Shown: one piece after another, positions 30,202 to 38,867 of the stretch
Position numbering within the stretch: the stretch's first letter is position 1
How the letters are laid out: each line of letters opens with the position of its first letter
Assembly (NCBI GenBank): GCA_963793025.1
Contig: CAWBYL010000003.1
Location: 1 to 64,000, forward strand
Source: CAWBYL01 sp963793025
GTDB taxonomy: Bacteria > Actinomycetota > Acidimicrobiia > Acidimicrobiales > Acidimicrobilacustridaceae
DNA: 64,000 nucleotides
Direction of reading: 5' to 3'
The notes under the pieces: generated by a model
Told to the model about the DNA's origin: nothing
What the model saw: only the letters and a program-made list of their open reading frames with translations
Databases searched by the model: none
Program-made: the position numbers and the translations under genes

Positions 30202-30945
30202 GTGACCAGCGAGGAGAGCGACCCCACCAGCGAGTCCCTCCAGGACCTGTTGCCCATCGTCCGCCGCGCCCTCTCCGACGGGCAACCGCTCGCCGTGCTC
30301 GGGCTGGCCAGCGCCACCCTGGCCGTCATCCTCCATCCCGCCCCGCCCCTCGACGTCGAGCGGGAACTGATCCGCAACCGGGTCATCGAGGACCTCGTCG
30401 GGCGCTACGTGGACGTCGGCACCAGCGAATCGCTCGCCTACGCCGCCGCCCTCACCGGCCTGCTCACCGACGACTCGCTGCGGCGCACCCTGCGCGCCGC
30501 CCTCGACGGGGCCGAGTCCGAGATCCCCGGCTGGCTGGCCCATCTCGACGAGGCCCGCCTCGAGCAGACGACCGTCGTCCGCGACCTCTTCGACGGCGAC
30601 GAGTGGCTCCTCGCCGGGGTGGCCCTGGCCGACGGCAGCCGGTTCGCCTTCCGCGTCGAGATCGACCACGACGCCGACAGCGCCCTCACCGACGCCGCCA
30701 TGCTCCCCACCACGGTCGACGACGTCACCCAACGCCTGATGGCCACCGCCACCCAGGACGAGGTGACCGTCAGCGAGATCTCGGCCGACGAGTTCTGGGC
30801 CCGCTACACCGAGGCTCTCGCCGTGGCCGAGACCAACGGCGATCCGGCCCGCACCGAGACGTGGCCGAGTTGTCGCCCGCTGATCGAATGGGCCCTCGGC
30901 ACGACTCCGACCGACCCCCGAAGCGACCGCCGCACCGGCCGCTGA
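30202..30945 (+). CDS. Hypothetical acidic protein
   Basis: 247 residues, not recognised. It starts at GTG 30202, 6 nt after TAGCCT. It is predicted soluble: an N-terminal helical half (LQDLLPIVRRALSDGQPLAV, LIRNRVIEDLVGRYVDVG, AAALTGLLTDDSLRRTLR) and a strand-rich half (EWLLAGVALADGSRFAFRVE, then IDHDADSALTDAAML). It ends in WPSCRPLIEWALGTTPTD. No catalytic or metal motif is evident. It follows the methyltransferase on the same strand after 66 nt. Confidence 0.65.
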   Translation: MTSEESDPTSESLQDLLPIVRRALSDGQPLAVLGLASATLAVILHPAPPLDVERELIRNRVIEDLVGRYVDVGTSESLAYAAALTGLLTDDSLRRTLRAALDGAESEIPGWLAHLDEARLEQTTVVRDLFDGDEWLLAGVALADGSRFAFRVEIDHDADSALTDAAMLPTTVDDVTQRLMATATQDEVTVSEISADEFWARYTEALAVAETNGDPARTETWPSCRPLIEWALGTTPTDPRSDRRTGR

Positions 30946-31002
30946 CCACCGACCGACCCGGCCGCCACACCTGGAGCAGGGCGCTCGGGCCGACGGTGGG
31001 CC

Positions 31003-31392
31003 TCAGAGGGTGTCGGCGATGCGCTGGGCCTCGGCGATGCGCCGGGTGACCTCGTCGCGAGCGTCCTGTTCGGCGGTGGCCTTGGCCACCTGGGCGGGCA
31101 GGACCTCGTTCTCGTAGTACTCGTTGGCCGCCGCGATTCGGGCGTCGACGTCGCCCACGTACTCCGCCATCCGGTCGTCCTGGACGTGGAGCGTCACCCT
31201 CGACCCGTTCACCTTGGGTGGGTACATCGAGGACGAGACGTCCAACCCCACCGGGTTCTCGAAGCGATGCGGCCATTCCTTCGGCGGGGCGGCGCTCAAC
31301 TCGATGTAGGCATCGAGGAGGCCGGCTTCCTGGGCGTCGACGCCGGTGACCTTCACCGCAACCCGCTTGATTGGTTCCCACGTGTCCGGCAT
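31003..31392 (-). CDS. Hypothetical protein, 129 residues
   Basis: It begins MPDTWEPIKRVAVKVTGVDA at ATG 31392, which follows TAGGGT by 7 nt (leaderless pattern). The middle contains AYIELSAAPPKEWPHRFENP and VTLHVQDDRMAEYVGDVD, and the C-terminal half is one long charged helix (DARIAAANEYYENEVLPAQV, then KATAEQDARDEVTRRIAEAQ). A strand-rich head with a coiled-coil-like tail is suggested. No known family is recognised. It is convergent with the gene at 30202-30945. Confidence 0.7.
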   Translation of the reverse strand: MPDTWEPIKRVAVKVTGVDAQEAGLLDAYIELSAAPPKEWPHRFENPVGLDVSSSMYPPKVNGSRVTLHVQDDRMAEYVGDVDARIAAANEYYENEVLPAQVAKATAEQDARDEVTRRIAEAQRIADTL

Positions 31393-31501
31393 GAGGGGAA
31401 CCCTAGAGGCGCAACGTCGCCGTTCCCCTTTGCGCCGACCCATTCTTCGAAACACCGTCCCCCGGGGCCAGGAAACCCACGACGTCCGCGGTGATCGGTG
31501 G

Positions 31502-31870
31502 CTACGACGCGGTGAGCCACTCGCTGGCGTCGGCCTCCTCGGCCACCGGGAAGACCTTCACCTTGCCGGGCATGAGGTAGCCGAACAGGTTGACGCTGTG
31601 GCGGATCCAGTCCTTGTCGGTCACCACGGCGATCATCTCGAAGTGGGTGACGTGCTTCATCCCCAGCTCGCCGTCCTCCCACGCCGCCCCGCTGGAGAAC
31701 CCCTCGAAGTCCGCGCCCAGCACGTACAGGAGGCGGATCTTGTCGTGGCTCTTCAGCGCCTCGTCCACCGCTGGGATGATCTGGGTCTCGTAGTCGCTGC
31801 GGTTCACCTCGCCCTTGGCGATGAACCCGACGACGTTGTCCGGCAGGGCCGGCACCATCTGGATGGGCAT
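31502..31870 (-). CDS. SpoIIAA-like (STAS-related) protein
   Basis: 122 residues: MPIQMVPALPDNVVGFIAKG, EVNRSDYETQIIPAVDEALK, KIRLLYVLGADFEGFSSGAA, then KHVTHFEMIAVVTDKDWIRH and LFGYLMPGKVKVFPVAEEAD ending in ASEWL. This is the SpoIIAA-like family (PF11964 type), small proteins with a STAS-like fold and unknown ligand. ATG 31870 is chosen; an earlier ATG (31912) would add a polar tail. It is oriented as the 129-residue gene downstream, 109 nt apart. Confidence 0.85.
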   Translation of the reverse strand: MPIQMVPALPDNVVGFIAKGEVNRSDYETQIIPAVDEALKSHDKIRLLYVLGADFEGFSSGAAWEDGELGMKHVTHFEMIAVVTDKDWIRHSVNLFGYLMPGKVKVFPVAEEADASEWLTAS

Positions 31871-32044
31871 GGCGTCCTCGTCTCGTCTCGTCCCGTCGTA
31901 GATCGTCTGCAATCCGACGGGTCCGACCCTAGCGACGAGCCCCGCGCGCTCGCCCGGCCGCGCCTAAAGCGACTCCGGCCCGTCGCCGATCCCTCTACGG
32001 AGACAACGGCCACCGACGGCCGGGAAGGCAGAGGCAGGCGGACG

Positions 32045-33658
32045 ATGAGCGACTCCTGGCCGGGCCCCCGCGGCCAACAGGAACCCGACAGCACCAGGCC
32101 TCCCGCCCCCGGCGGCGGCCAGGTCCCGCCCGCCCCGCCACCACCGTTCGCCCCACCCGGACCGGCGGCCTCGGCGCCGCCCCCTCTCCCGCCTCCGAAC
32201 CCGACGGCGAGCGACCTCTGGTCTGCGCCGCCACCGCCTCCCCCGTCCTCGCCCGCCTCCCACCCCGCCGCCCCACCACCCGGCTACGTCACCACCTCCG
32301 CGGCGGGACCCAAGCCGGTGGGCCTGGCTCTGTCAGGGTGGGTGCAGCTCCTCTTCTACGCCGTCGCCGCCTTCTCGCTGCTCGCCGCCGGGATGGCCTT
32401 CTCGGCCCGCAGCTCGTTCGACGCCCTCATCGACGGGAGCGGCGGCTTCAACCAGGCCCAGAGCTGGATCGACGCCGACGACCTGTTCTCCACGACCAGC
32501 CGTCTCTACAGCCTGGCCGCCATCCCGCTGGCCGTCGTGATGATCGTGTGGATGTGGCGGGCCCACAAGGCCGCTGAGTGGCTGGCCCCCGGACCTCGGA
32601 AGTGGTCGTCGGGCTGGGCCATCGGCGCCTGGTTCGTGCCCTTCGCCAGCCTCATCCTCCCGAAGCTGGTCATCGACGAGACCGAGCGCATCGCCGTCGC
32701 CCCCCGGGTCAACGGCCGGGCCGTGGACTGGAAGGCGTCGAAGACGTCGCCCATCGGCTGGGGGTGGTGGGTCCTCTGGGTCCTGACCAACCTCACCCTG
32801 GTGCGGGCCAACTTCTCGAACGTGGACGCGACCACCAGCACGAGCGGTGAGATCAGCGCCTACTACCTCACCTACATCGTCGGCTTCACCCTCGCCGCGG
32901 CCAGCGCCGTGTGCGGAGCGCTGTTCGTGCGCAAGGTCTCCCGCCCGCTGTCCCCCCACGGGCTTCTCGACATGGGAACGGTCACCGAGGCCGGGACGGG
33001 CGCCACCTCGGGGTTCGCCGCCGCCGGTTTCGCCACCGCCGCCTCCGAGCCGGTCGTCACCGACTGGTCGGCGTCGGCCACCGACCTCTGGGCCCAGCCC
33101 ACCGCCGGCGGCCCGACCCGGTGTGCGATCTGCAAGACGATGCTCACCCCCGACGTCACCCGCTGCCCCCGCTGCGGCAAGGAACGCGCCCCCGTGGCCA
33201 CCACGGCCCCCGATCCCCGCCACGCCCCTCCGCCTCCCGCGCCCGGGGCTCCGGCCGCCGGACCCGCGGCGACAGCGGCGACGGGCTGGGCCGCGCCCCC
33301 GCCCCCCGCGCCGGTGCAGGAGAACAAGACGCGTCCCGTGGTGGTGGCCGTCGTCGGCGGCGTCCTGGTGCTGGTCGTGGTCCTGGTGGCGGCGGTGACG
33401 TTGCTGGGCACGAGCTCCACCGACAGCGACACCGCCGGAGCCACCGCGACCGGCGGTGTCTACACCCCGGCGACCGAGAAGCTCTTCGTCTCCGGGTGTA
33501 CGCAATCAGGCGCCTCCACCAGCCAGTGCCAGTGCGTCTTCGACACCGTCGAGCAGCTGTACACGTTCGACGAGTTCGTCACCCTCACCGAGCAGATCGA
33601 CCGCACCGGGCAGTACCCCGTGGAGCTCACCAACGCCATCCAGCGCCGCTGCGCCTGA
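32045..33658 (+). CDS. DUF4328 membrane protein with zinc ribbon and Cys-rich tail
   Basis: 537 residues. The first about 95 are proline-rich (cytoplasmic, low complexity). The DUF4328 core has helices GWVQLLFYAVAAFSLLAAGM, LYSLAAIPLAVVMIVWMWRA, WAIGAWFVPFASLILPKLV and GWGWWVLWVLTNLTLVRANF. Then come a four-Cys ribbon (CAIC near residue 360, CPRC near 375), a second proline-rich linker and one helix (VVVAVVGGVLVLVVVLVAAV, about residue 430). An outer domain follows with CTQSGASTSQCQCVFDTVEQ and AIQRRCA, three or four cysteines likely bridged. ATG 32045 is chosen just upstream of the proline-rich part. The function is unknown; the layout suggests a sensor or scaffold spanning the membrane. Confidence 0.8.
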   Translation: MSDSWPGPRGQQEPDSTRPPAPGGGQVPPAPPPPFAPPGPAASAPPPLPPPNPTASDLWSAPPPPPPSSPASHPAAPPPGYVTTSAAGPKPVGLALSGWVQLLFYAVAAFSLLAAGMAFSARSSFDALIDGSGGFNQAQSWIDADDLFSTTSRLYSLAAIPLAVVMIVWMWRAHKAAEWLAPGPRKWSSGWAIGAWFVPFASLILPKLVIDETERIAVAPRVNGRAVDWKASKTSPIGWGWWVLWVLTNLTLVRANFSNVDATTSTSGEISAYYLTYIVGFTLAAASAVCGALFVRKVSRPLSPHGLLDMGTVTEAGTGATSGFAAAGFATAASEPVVTDWSASATDLWAQPTAGGPTRCAICKTMLTPDVTRCPRCGKERAPVATTAPDPRHAPPPPAPGAPAAGPAATAATGWAAPPPPAPVQENKTRPVVVAVVGGVLVLVVVLVAAVTLLGTSSTDSDTAGATATGGVYTPATEKLFVSGCTQSGASTSQCQCVFDTVEQLYTFDEFVTLTEQIDRTGQYPVELTNAIQRRCA

Positions 33659-33673
33659 CCCCACCCACAGACC

Positions 33674-33725
33674 CGTTCTGGCTGACATCGGCGACGTACG
33701 TTCGTCGTGGATGTCAGCCAGAACG
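33674..33725. terminator. Long perfect hairpin between convergent genes
   Basis: CGTTCTGGCTGACATC (33674-33689) is the exact inverse of GATGTCAGCCAGAACG (33710-33725). Inside the loop CGACG (33692-33696) pairs with CGTCG (33703-33707). It starts 16 nt after the DUF4328 gene and lies 38 nt from the end of the convergent lipoprotein gene. A bidirectional terminator is likely. Confidence 0.65.
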
Positions 33726-33762
33726 AGGTGGTGGAGCGGGCGATCGCCCAGGGACGACCGAC

Positions 33763-34431
33763 TCAGGCGGCCAGGCCGCCCTGGTCGACCTTGTCGACGG
33801 CTGCGGTGACGAGCTGCTGGAACTCGGCCAGGTCGGGCGTGTTCAGACCGCCGTAGAGCACGGTCATCTCCACGCCCCCGACGCGCACGATGGCTGCGTC
33901 GAAGTCGACGGTCACGCCGTTTCCGGTGAGCACCATCGAGTAGGCCGCGCTGTCGTCGCCCACGGCCTCGAACCCGTCGAGGGGCTTGATCTCACCGGTC
34001 AGGCGGGTGCCGTTGGACGTGAAGCTGAGGTCGGTACAGCCGTCGAGGGCAGCCTTGGCCTTGTCGAAGTTGGCGTCGGCCTCGCCGCCGGCCGAGACCA
34101 GCTCCTCACCGAAGAAGGTGTCCTCGCCCATCGTGAACTGCGATTCAGCTTTCGACGTCTCGCCGGCGCCGGAGTCCACGTCCTGCAGGCAGCTCGGCTT
34201 GCCCCCGGAGCTGTCAGGGCTCGGCGGGTCGACCACCCACCCGGTGCCGAGATCGGCCGCGGTGAGCAGGCCGGCTTGCAACTCCGCCTGGCTGAGCTGA
34301 GCGGGCTCGCTCGTCGTGGTCGTCGACTCCGCACTCGAACCCGAGTCCGAGGAGCCGCAACCCACCATGAGCAGACCCGCCACCGTCACCGCTCCGGCCA
34401 CCGCCATCACACGCCGCATGTCGCCCTCCAT
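33763..34431 (-). CDS. Secreted lipoprotein (PknH-sensor-like)
   Basis: About 222 residues from ATG 34431 (or 34419, MRRVMAV). The signal is AVAGAVTVAGLLMVGCGSSD with the lipobox Cys. A Ser/Thr linker is followed by LSQAELQAGLLTAADLGTGW, PSCLQDVDSGAG, ALDGCTDLSFTSNGTRLTGE and GFEAVGDDSAAYSMVLTGNG, ending with FQQLVTAAVDKVDQG. Two cysteines (CLQD and GCTD) are spaced as in the mycobacterial PknH extracellular sensor/LppH-like fold, which I propose by resemblance. Function is unknown; it is probably on the outer face of the membrane. It is divergent from the hydrolase lipoprotein at 34655. Confidence 0.75.
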   Translation of the reverse strand: MEGDMRRVMAVAGAVTVAGLLMVGCGSSDSGSSAESTTTTSEPAQLSQAELQAGLLTAADLGTGWVVDPPSPDSSGGKPSCLQDVDSGAGETSKAESQFTMGEDTFFGEELVSAGGEADANFDKAKAALDGCTDLSFTSNGTRLTGEIKPLDGFEAVGDDSAAYSMVLTGNGVTVDFDAAIVRVGGVEMTVLYGGLNTPDLAEFQQLVTAAVDKVDQGGLAA

Positions 34432-34654
34432 CCCGGCTCCCGCCAGGGGTTCGTGGTCGGCGGAGCCCGTTGCATCCGCCGCGTCCCCGTGCGATCTCCC
34501 GATCCCACGGTTCGTCATGTACCCGACCGCGTCGCGGTCAGGACCTCGTTCCTTCGACTCGTCGCGCCCGCTTCTGAAACGGCAACCGGGGCTCTTCCTC
34601 GTCCGGTCGACTAGCAATGGCAGGGCACATCGCCGTCCCGGGGGGGAAGACACG

Positions 34655-36025
34655 ATGACGTCACCGATGAGACGACTGGCGCTGGTGGTGACGGTGACCG
34701 TCGTGCTGTTCGCCGGGTGCTCGAGCGCCGGCGACGACAGCGGCGGCCAGTCGCCCGGGACGACCACCGAACAGATCGGCTCACCCCGGACCTACGGCGT
34801 GGGACGGACGGTGGAGACCTTCGTCGATCCCAGCCGCCCCACCCCGGCCAGCGGAGACGACCCCGGTACCGACTCGCGGACGCTCACGACCACCATCTGG
34901 TACCCGAGCACCGGCAGCACCGACGCCGGCGTGGTGGCCGACGCCCCCGCCGCCACCGCCGACGGGCCGTACCCGCTGCTCGTCTTCTCCCACGGCCTCG
35001 GCGCCAACCCCGAGTTCTACGAGAGCTACATCCGCGGCTTCGCCTCCGCCGGATACGTGGTGGTGGCCCCCCGCTTCCCGCTGACCAACGACCAGCACCC
35101 GGGCGGGCCCGACGCCGGCGACACCGCCAACCAGCCCGGTGACGTCAGCTTCCTCATCGACGTGGCCACCGGCCAGACCGACCTCGACACGGGGATCCTC
35201 GACGGCCTCGTCGACCCCGACACCGTCGGCACCTTCGGCCACTCCAACGGCGGGATCACGACCTTCGGGGTCGCCGCCAACAGCTGCTGTGCGGACCCGC
35301 GCATCGACGCCGCCATCGTGTTGGCCGGCACCCCCACCGTGTTCCGGGGCGGCGAGTACGACTGGGCCGACGCGCCGCCGATGCTCATCATCCACGCCAC
35401 CGGCGACCCCCTCGTCGCCTACTCCGGCGCCCAGTCGGCGTTCAACAGCCTCGACGGCCCCAAGGGCCTGCTCACCATCGACAGCCCGAGCCACACCACG
35501 TGGCTGTCCGACACCGCGCCCACCTTCGACTCGTTCTTCGCCCTCAGCCTCGACTTCTTCGATGCCTACCTCCTCGACGACCAGGCTGCCCTGGCCCGCC
35601 TCGCCGCCCCGACGTTGGCCGACGGGCTCACCTTCGCCTTCACCGCCGAGCGGGGCACGGGCATGACGGTGGTGACCGAGCCACCTCTCACCGGCCGCAC
35701 CGCCTCGGCCGACCCCACCACCGGGCTGACCAACGGTCAGACGGTCACTGTCACCTGGAGCGGGTTCAGCCCTGGCAAGGTCGTGAACGTCGTGCAGTGC
35801 TCCAACGGCGGCAGCGGGGGCAGCGACATCTGCGACCTGACCAACGGCAAGATCCTCCAGCCCGACCCCACCGGGGAGGGCAGCCTGCAGCTGGAGATCA
35901 TCGTGGGCGCCGTCGGCGTGGGCACGTGCGACGCCACCACCGACGACTGCGTCATCGTCGTCAACGACGGCGGCCTCCAAGAGCCCGACGCCACGATCCG
36001 CATCCCCCTCACGTTCGCCGGCTGA
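34655..36025 (+). CDS. Lipoprotein alpha/beta hydrolase with neocarzinostatin-like domain
   Basis: 456 residues. The signal is RRLALVVTVTVVLFAGCSSA with lipobox FAGC. The hydrolase domain has TTIWYPSTGS, YPLLVFSHGLGANPEFYESY (oxyanion HG), the nucleophile elbow GTFGHSNGGITTFG (Ser) and HATGDPLVAYSG, with SPSHTTWL as the candidate His region; it resembles PET-hydrolase/dienelactone-type esterases. The last about 110 residues are an Ig-like domain: GLTNGQTVTVTWSGFSPGKV, VNVVQCSNG, GTCDATTDDCVIVVND, with Cys pairs as in neocarzinostatin-type domains. ATG 34655 precedes the signal. It may act on extracellular esters or plasticiser-like compounds (inference); the attached binding domain is uncommon. 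Confidence 0.85.
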   Translation: MTSPMRRLALVVTVTVVLFAGCSSAGDDSGGQSPGTTTEQIGSPRTYGVGRTVETFVDPSRPTPASGDDPGTDSRTLTTTIWYPSTGSTDAGVVADAPAATADGPYPLLVFSHGLGANPEFYESYIRGFASAGYVVVAPRFPLTNDQHPGGPDAGDTANQPGDVSFLIDVATGQTDLDTGILDGLVDPDTVGTFGHSNGGITTFGVAANSCCADPRIDAAIVLAGTPTVFRGGEYDWADAPPMLIIHATGDPLVAYSGAQSAFNSLDGPKGLLTIDSPSHTTWLSDTAPTFDSFFALSLDFFDAYLLDDQAALARLAAPTLADGLTFAFTAERGTGMTVVTEPPLTGRTASADPTTGLTNGQTVTVTWSGFSPGKVVNVVQCSNGGSGGSDICDLTNGKILQPDPTGEGSLQLEIIVGAVGVGTCDATTDDCVIVVNDGGLQEPDATIRIPLTFAG

Positions 36026-36094
36026 ACGACCCCGACCCGAGCCCGGCCCGCTGCACGAGCGACGGGCTACTACCGGCGGCCGGACCGCAAGTGG

Positions 36095-37933
36095 TCAGCC
36101 TGATCGGGCGGACCGCTTCTCGGCTTCGGTGATGGCGTGGGCGGCGTTGACGAGGCCGATGTGGGACAGGGCCTGAGGGAAGTTGCCGAGCAGATCGCCC
36201 GTGCCGCCGTCGACCTCCTCCGAGAGCAGACCGACGTCGTTGGCCAGATCGGTGATGGCCTCGAAGTGGTGACGGGCCCCCTCCACGTCGCCGGCCAGCG
36301 CCAGGGCGTGAGCCAGCCAGTAGGTGCAGATGCCGAAGGTCGCCTCGGTCCCCGACAGCCCGTCCTCGGCGCGGTAGCGGAAGACGAGGCCGTGGTCGTC
36401 GGTCAGCTTCGTGCGCACGGCGTCGACGGTGGCCCGCACCCGCTCGTCGTCGGGCGGCAGGAAGCCGACGATGGAGATCATCAGGGCGGCGGCGTCGAGC
36501 TCGTCGCTGTCGAAGGCCTGGGTGAAGGCCGAGGCCGAATCGCTCCACCCCCGCTCGCAGATGGCGTCGTGGATGGCGGCCCGACCCTGCGTCCAACCGT
36601 CGATCCGCTCGGCGTCGGCGTCGAGGGCATCGGCGAGGATGATCGCCCGATCGAGGGCCACCCAGCACATGAGCTTGGAGTACACGAAGTGCTGGGGATC
36701 GCCCCGCACCTCCCAGATGCCCCGATCGGTCTCCTCCCACCGGGCCAGGGCGTTGTCGGCCAGCTCGACGAGGAAGGCCGAGGTGGCGTCGTCGAAGTCG
36801 TCCACCCGATCGGCGAACAGCGCGGCGGCGTCGAGGATCTCGCCGTAGACGTCGAGCTGGGTCTGGCGCCACGCCCCGTTGCCCACCCGCACCGGTCGGC
36901 TGCCGTGGTACCCGTCGAGGTGGTCGATCTCGTGCTCGAAGATCTGACGCTCGCCGCCGACCCCGTAGAGGATGCTGACCGCGTCGTCAGCACCGGACGT
37001 CGACCCCGCCGCGGTCACGAAGAAGCCGAAGGTGTCGGCCACCTCGTCGGGGCAGGCCGCCACCCACAGGGCCAGGAGGGTCAGGCTCGTGTCGCGCACC
37101 CACGCGTAGCGGTAGTCCCAGTTGCGGTCACCACCGATCGCCTCGGGCAGCGACGTGGTGGGCGCGGCCACGATGGCCCCGGTGGGGGCGAAGGTGAGCC
37201 CCTGCAACACACGGCCGCTGTGGTGCACGAGCTCGGAGTACGCCCCTTCGTAGCTCTGGTGCTGCGCGGCCCACGACCGCCAGCCCTCGATGGTTCCGTG
37301 GAGCCAGGCCCGCACCTGGTCGGTCGACCACGTGACCGGCGGCTGGGCCCACGGGTCGCACGTCCGCAGGGCCAGACCCACCCGTTGGCCGGCCTTCACC
37401 GAGAAGCGGGCGCGGGCGGTGCCGCCGTCGATCTCCAGTGGGAACGGACAGGACACGACGTTGGCCGAGGGCCCGCCCCGGCTGACGGCCCCACCGTCGA
37501 TGGGCGTCCACCGCGGCGTGGTCAGCCCGTACTCGGGGCGAGGCGCCCACTCCGAGCCCAGCTCCACCGTGCCCTCGACCCCTTCGACGAGGCGGACGAC
37601 GGCGTGGGGCGAGTCGTGCCCGATCTGGTGCCCGCGGGCGTTGTGGGCGAAGGGCATGGCATCGGTGATGGTCGCCGTGCCCGACGCCGTGCGCACCGTG
37701 GTGCACAACACGAGCGTGCCCTCCAGGTAGGACCGCTCCACCTCGGCATCGTCGGTGGCGGTGAGCTCCCAGTGCCCCGCGCCGGTGCCGATGAGGCGAC
37801 CGAACGTGGACGGCGAGTCGAAGCGGGGCAGGCAGGCCCAGTCGATGGAGCCGCCCTTGCTCACCAGAGCCGAGCCCTGGCAGTCCGACAGCAGGGCGTA
37901 GTCCCGGATCGGCGGCCGGGCCCCGGCCGTCAT
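36095..37933 (-). CDS. Glycoside hydrolase family 15 (glucoamylase/trehalase-like)
   Basis: 612 residues, full family length. The N-terminal sandwich starts PPIRDYALLSDCQGSALVSK and SIDWACLPRFDSPSTFGRL. The (alpha/alpha)6 barrel has GGDRNWDYRYAWVRDTSLTL, IWEVRGDPQHFVYSKLMCWV, ALDRAIILAD and, late, LLSEEVDGGTGDLLGNFPQA, LSHIGLVNAA. WEVRG supplies the likely general acid Glu and SEEVD the base. Actinobacterial relatives include trehalases and oligosaccharide glucosidases; no signal peptide is present, so it is cytoplasmic. ATG 37933 (MTAGARPP) overlaps the upstream stop as ATGA. Confidence 0.92.
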   Translation of the reverse strand: MTAGARPPIRDYALLSDCQGSALVSKGGSIDWACLPRFDSPSTFGRLIGTGAGHWELTATDDAEVERSYLEGTLVLCTTVRTASGTATITDAMPFAHNARGHQIGHDSPHAVVRLVEGVEGTVELGSEWAPRPEYGLTTPRWTPIDGGAVSRGGPSANVVSCPFPLEIDGGTARARFSVKAGQRVGLALRTCDPWAQPPVTWSTDQVRAWLHGTIEGWRSWAAQHQSYEGAYSELVHHSGRVLQGLTFAPTGAIVAAPTTSLPEAIGGDRNWDYRYAWVRDTSLTLLALWVAACPDEVADTFGFFVTAAGSTSGADDAVSILYGVGGERQIFEHEIDHLDGYHGSRPVRVGNGAWRQTQLDVYGEILDAAALFADRVDDFDDATSAFLVELADNALARWEETDRGIWEVRGDPQHFVYSKLMCWVALDRAIILADALDADAERIDGWTQGRAAIHDAICERGWSDSASAFTQAFDSDELDAAALMISIVGFLPPDDERVRATVDAVRTKLTDDHGLVFRYRAEDGLSGTEATFGICTYWLAHALALAGDVEGARHHFEAITDLANDVGLLSEEVDGGTGDLLGNFPQALSHIGLVNAAHAITEAEKRSARSG

Positions 37934-38427
37934 CGCCGCGACAACCACCGGTGGGCCACACCGGTCGCCACCGCATAGACCACGTGGTGACCGAGATCGA
38001 TCGCGGTCTCGGTCGTTTCGGTCTCCGACAACGGCGCCGCGGCCCCCGTCGACGGCACCACGATCTGCTCACCCGACCACACGACGACGAGGTGGGCGGC
38101 GGTGCCGGCCACGTCGCCCAGACCGGCGACCGTCAGCACCCCGCGCACCGCCCCCCACGCCGTGCCGTAACCCCAGTGGGCCATGGCGTTGAACCGGCGC
38201 TCCCCTGCCCCGTCGACGGGGGCCACACCGAGCACATGGCTGGCCGCCCGCACCGGGGTGGTGTCGGGCTCGCGGTGGCGGAGACGGGCCTCGATCCGCT
38301 GGCTGACGGTCATGGCCGCGGTGCCGACCAGGCCGGCCGCCATGCCCACACCCACAGCCTCGGCCAGGGTCCCGATGCGGCGGGCCGCTCGGGACCGAGG
38401 CGGGCGGCGGGACAGGAGCTTCGTCAT
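37930..38427 (-). CDS. Small membrane protein coupled to GH15 gene
   Basis: 165 residues from ATG 38427. After a basic N-terminus (KLLSRRPPRSRAARR), a hydrophobic segment GVGMAAGLVGTAAMTVSQRI is followed by HVLGVAP, HWGYGTAWGAVRGVLTVAGL, TAAHLVVVWSGEQIVVPSTG and a C-terminal LGHHVVYAVATGVAHRWL. HWGYGTxWG and HHxVY look like the DUF1440-type membrane group, with several conserved histidines. It overlaps the GH15 start by 4 bp, so the two are cotranslated. No function is known. Confidence 0.65.
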   Translation of the reverse strand: MTKLLSRRPPRSRAARRIGTLAEAVGVGMAAGLVGTAAMTVSQRIEARLRHREPDTTPVRAASHVLGVAPVDGAGERRFNAMAHWGYGTAWGAVRGVLTVAGLGDVAGTAAHLVVVWSGEQIVVPSTGAAAPLSETETTETAIDLGHHVVYAVATGVAHRWLSRR

Positions 38428-38867
38428 CGAGGACCTCCGAGAGCCACGGCGCCGGCGGACGACGGGAACCGGGATCCGGTGCTGAGCACGGCGTCGACGA
38501 TAGGCGGACCGCGTCCCGGCCACGGGGTCGGGCGTAACCCGAGCCCGGTCGTGCCGCACTCGTCTCCCGATCCCGCCGACCGCACCTCGGACACGCTCGT
38601 CCTCATGGTGCGCACGTGGCGGTACCCACCGAGACCCACGCCGATGGCTCCACTACTTGCTTGGTCCCAACTGCTGTCTCGAACCCACCACGCGACGGGA
38701 CGCTCCTTCCCCGGACCCGGCGGCATCCGTCGGTGCAGGGGCAGCGCAGTGGAGGTGGGCGGACCGTTGACACCCCAGAGAGGCGGGTGTAGCACCGGGT
38801 GTTCGGGGGCTGACGCAAGCGTGGACCAAGAAGCGTTCGTGGCCGCCCGAGGATGGGGGAGTACAGC
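38428..38867. other. Gene-free stretch of 440 bp
   Basis: I see no convincing coding frame, hairpin or RNA here. It carries the divergent promoters for the GH15 pair (left) and the secreted protein (right). The only clear element is the GGGGGA ribosome-binding sequence at 38855-38860. Confidence 0.5.

Noticed and set aside
36137..37978. A 613-codon plus-strand frame
   Set aside because: It is antisense to the GH15 gene and has no recognisable motif.
38428..38867. Possible small ORFs or RNA in the 440-bp gap
   Set aside because: No frame has coding character and no stable hairpin or RNA motif was seen.
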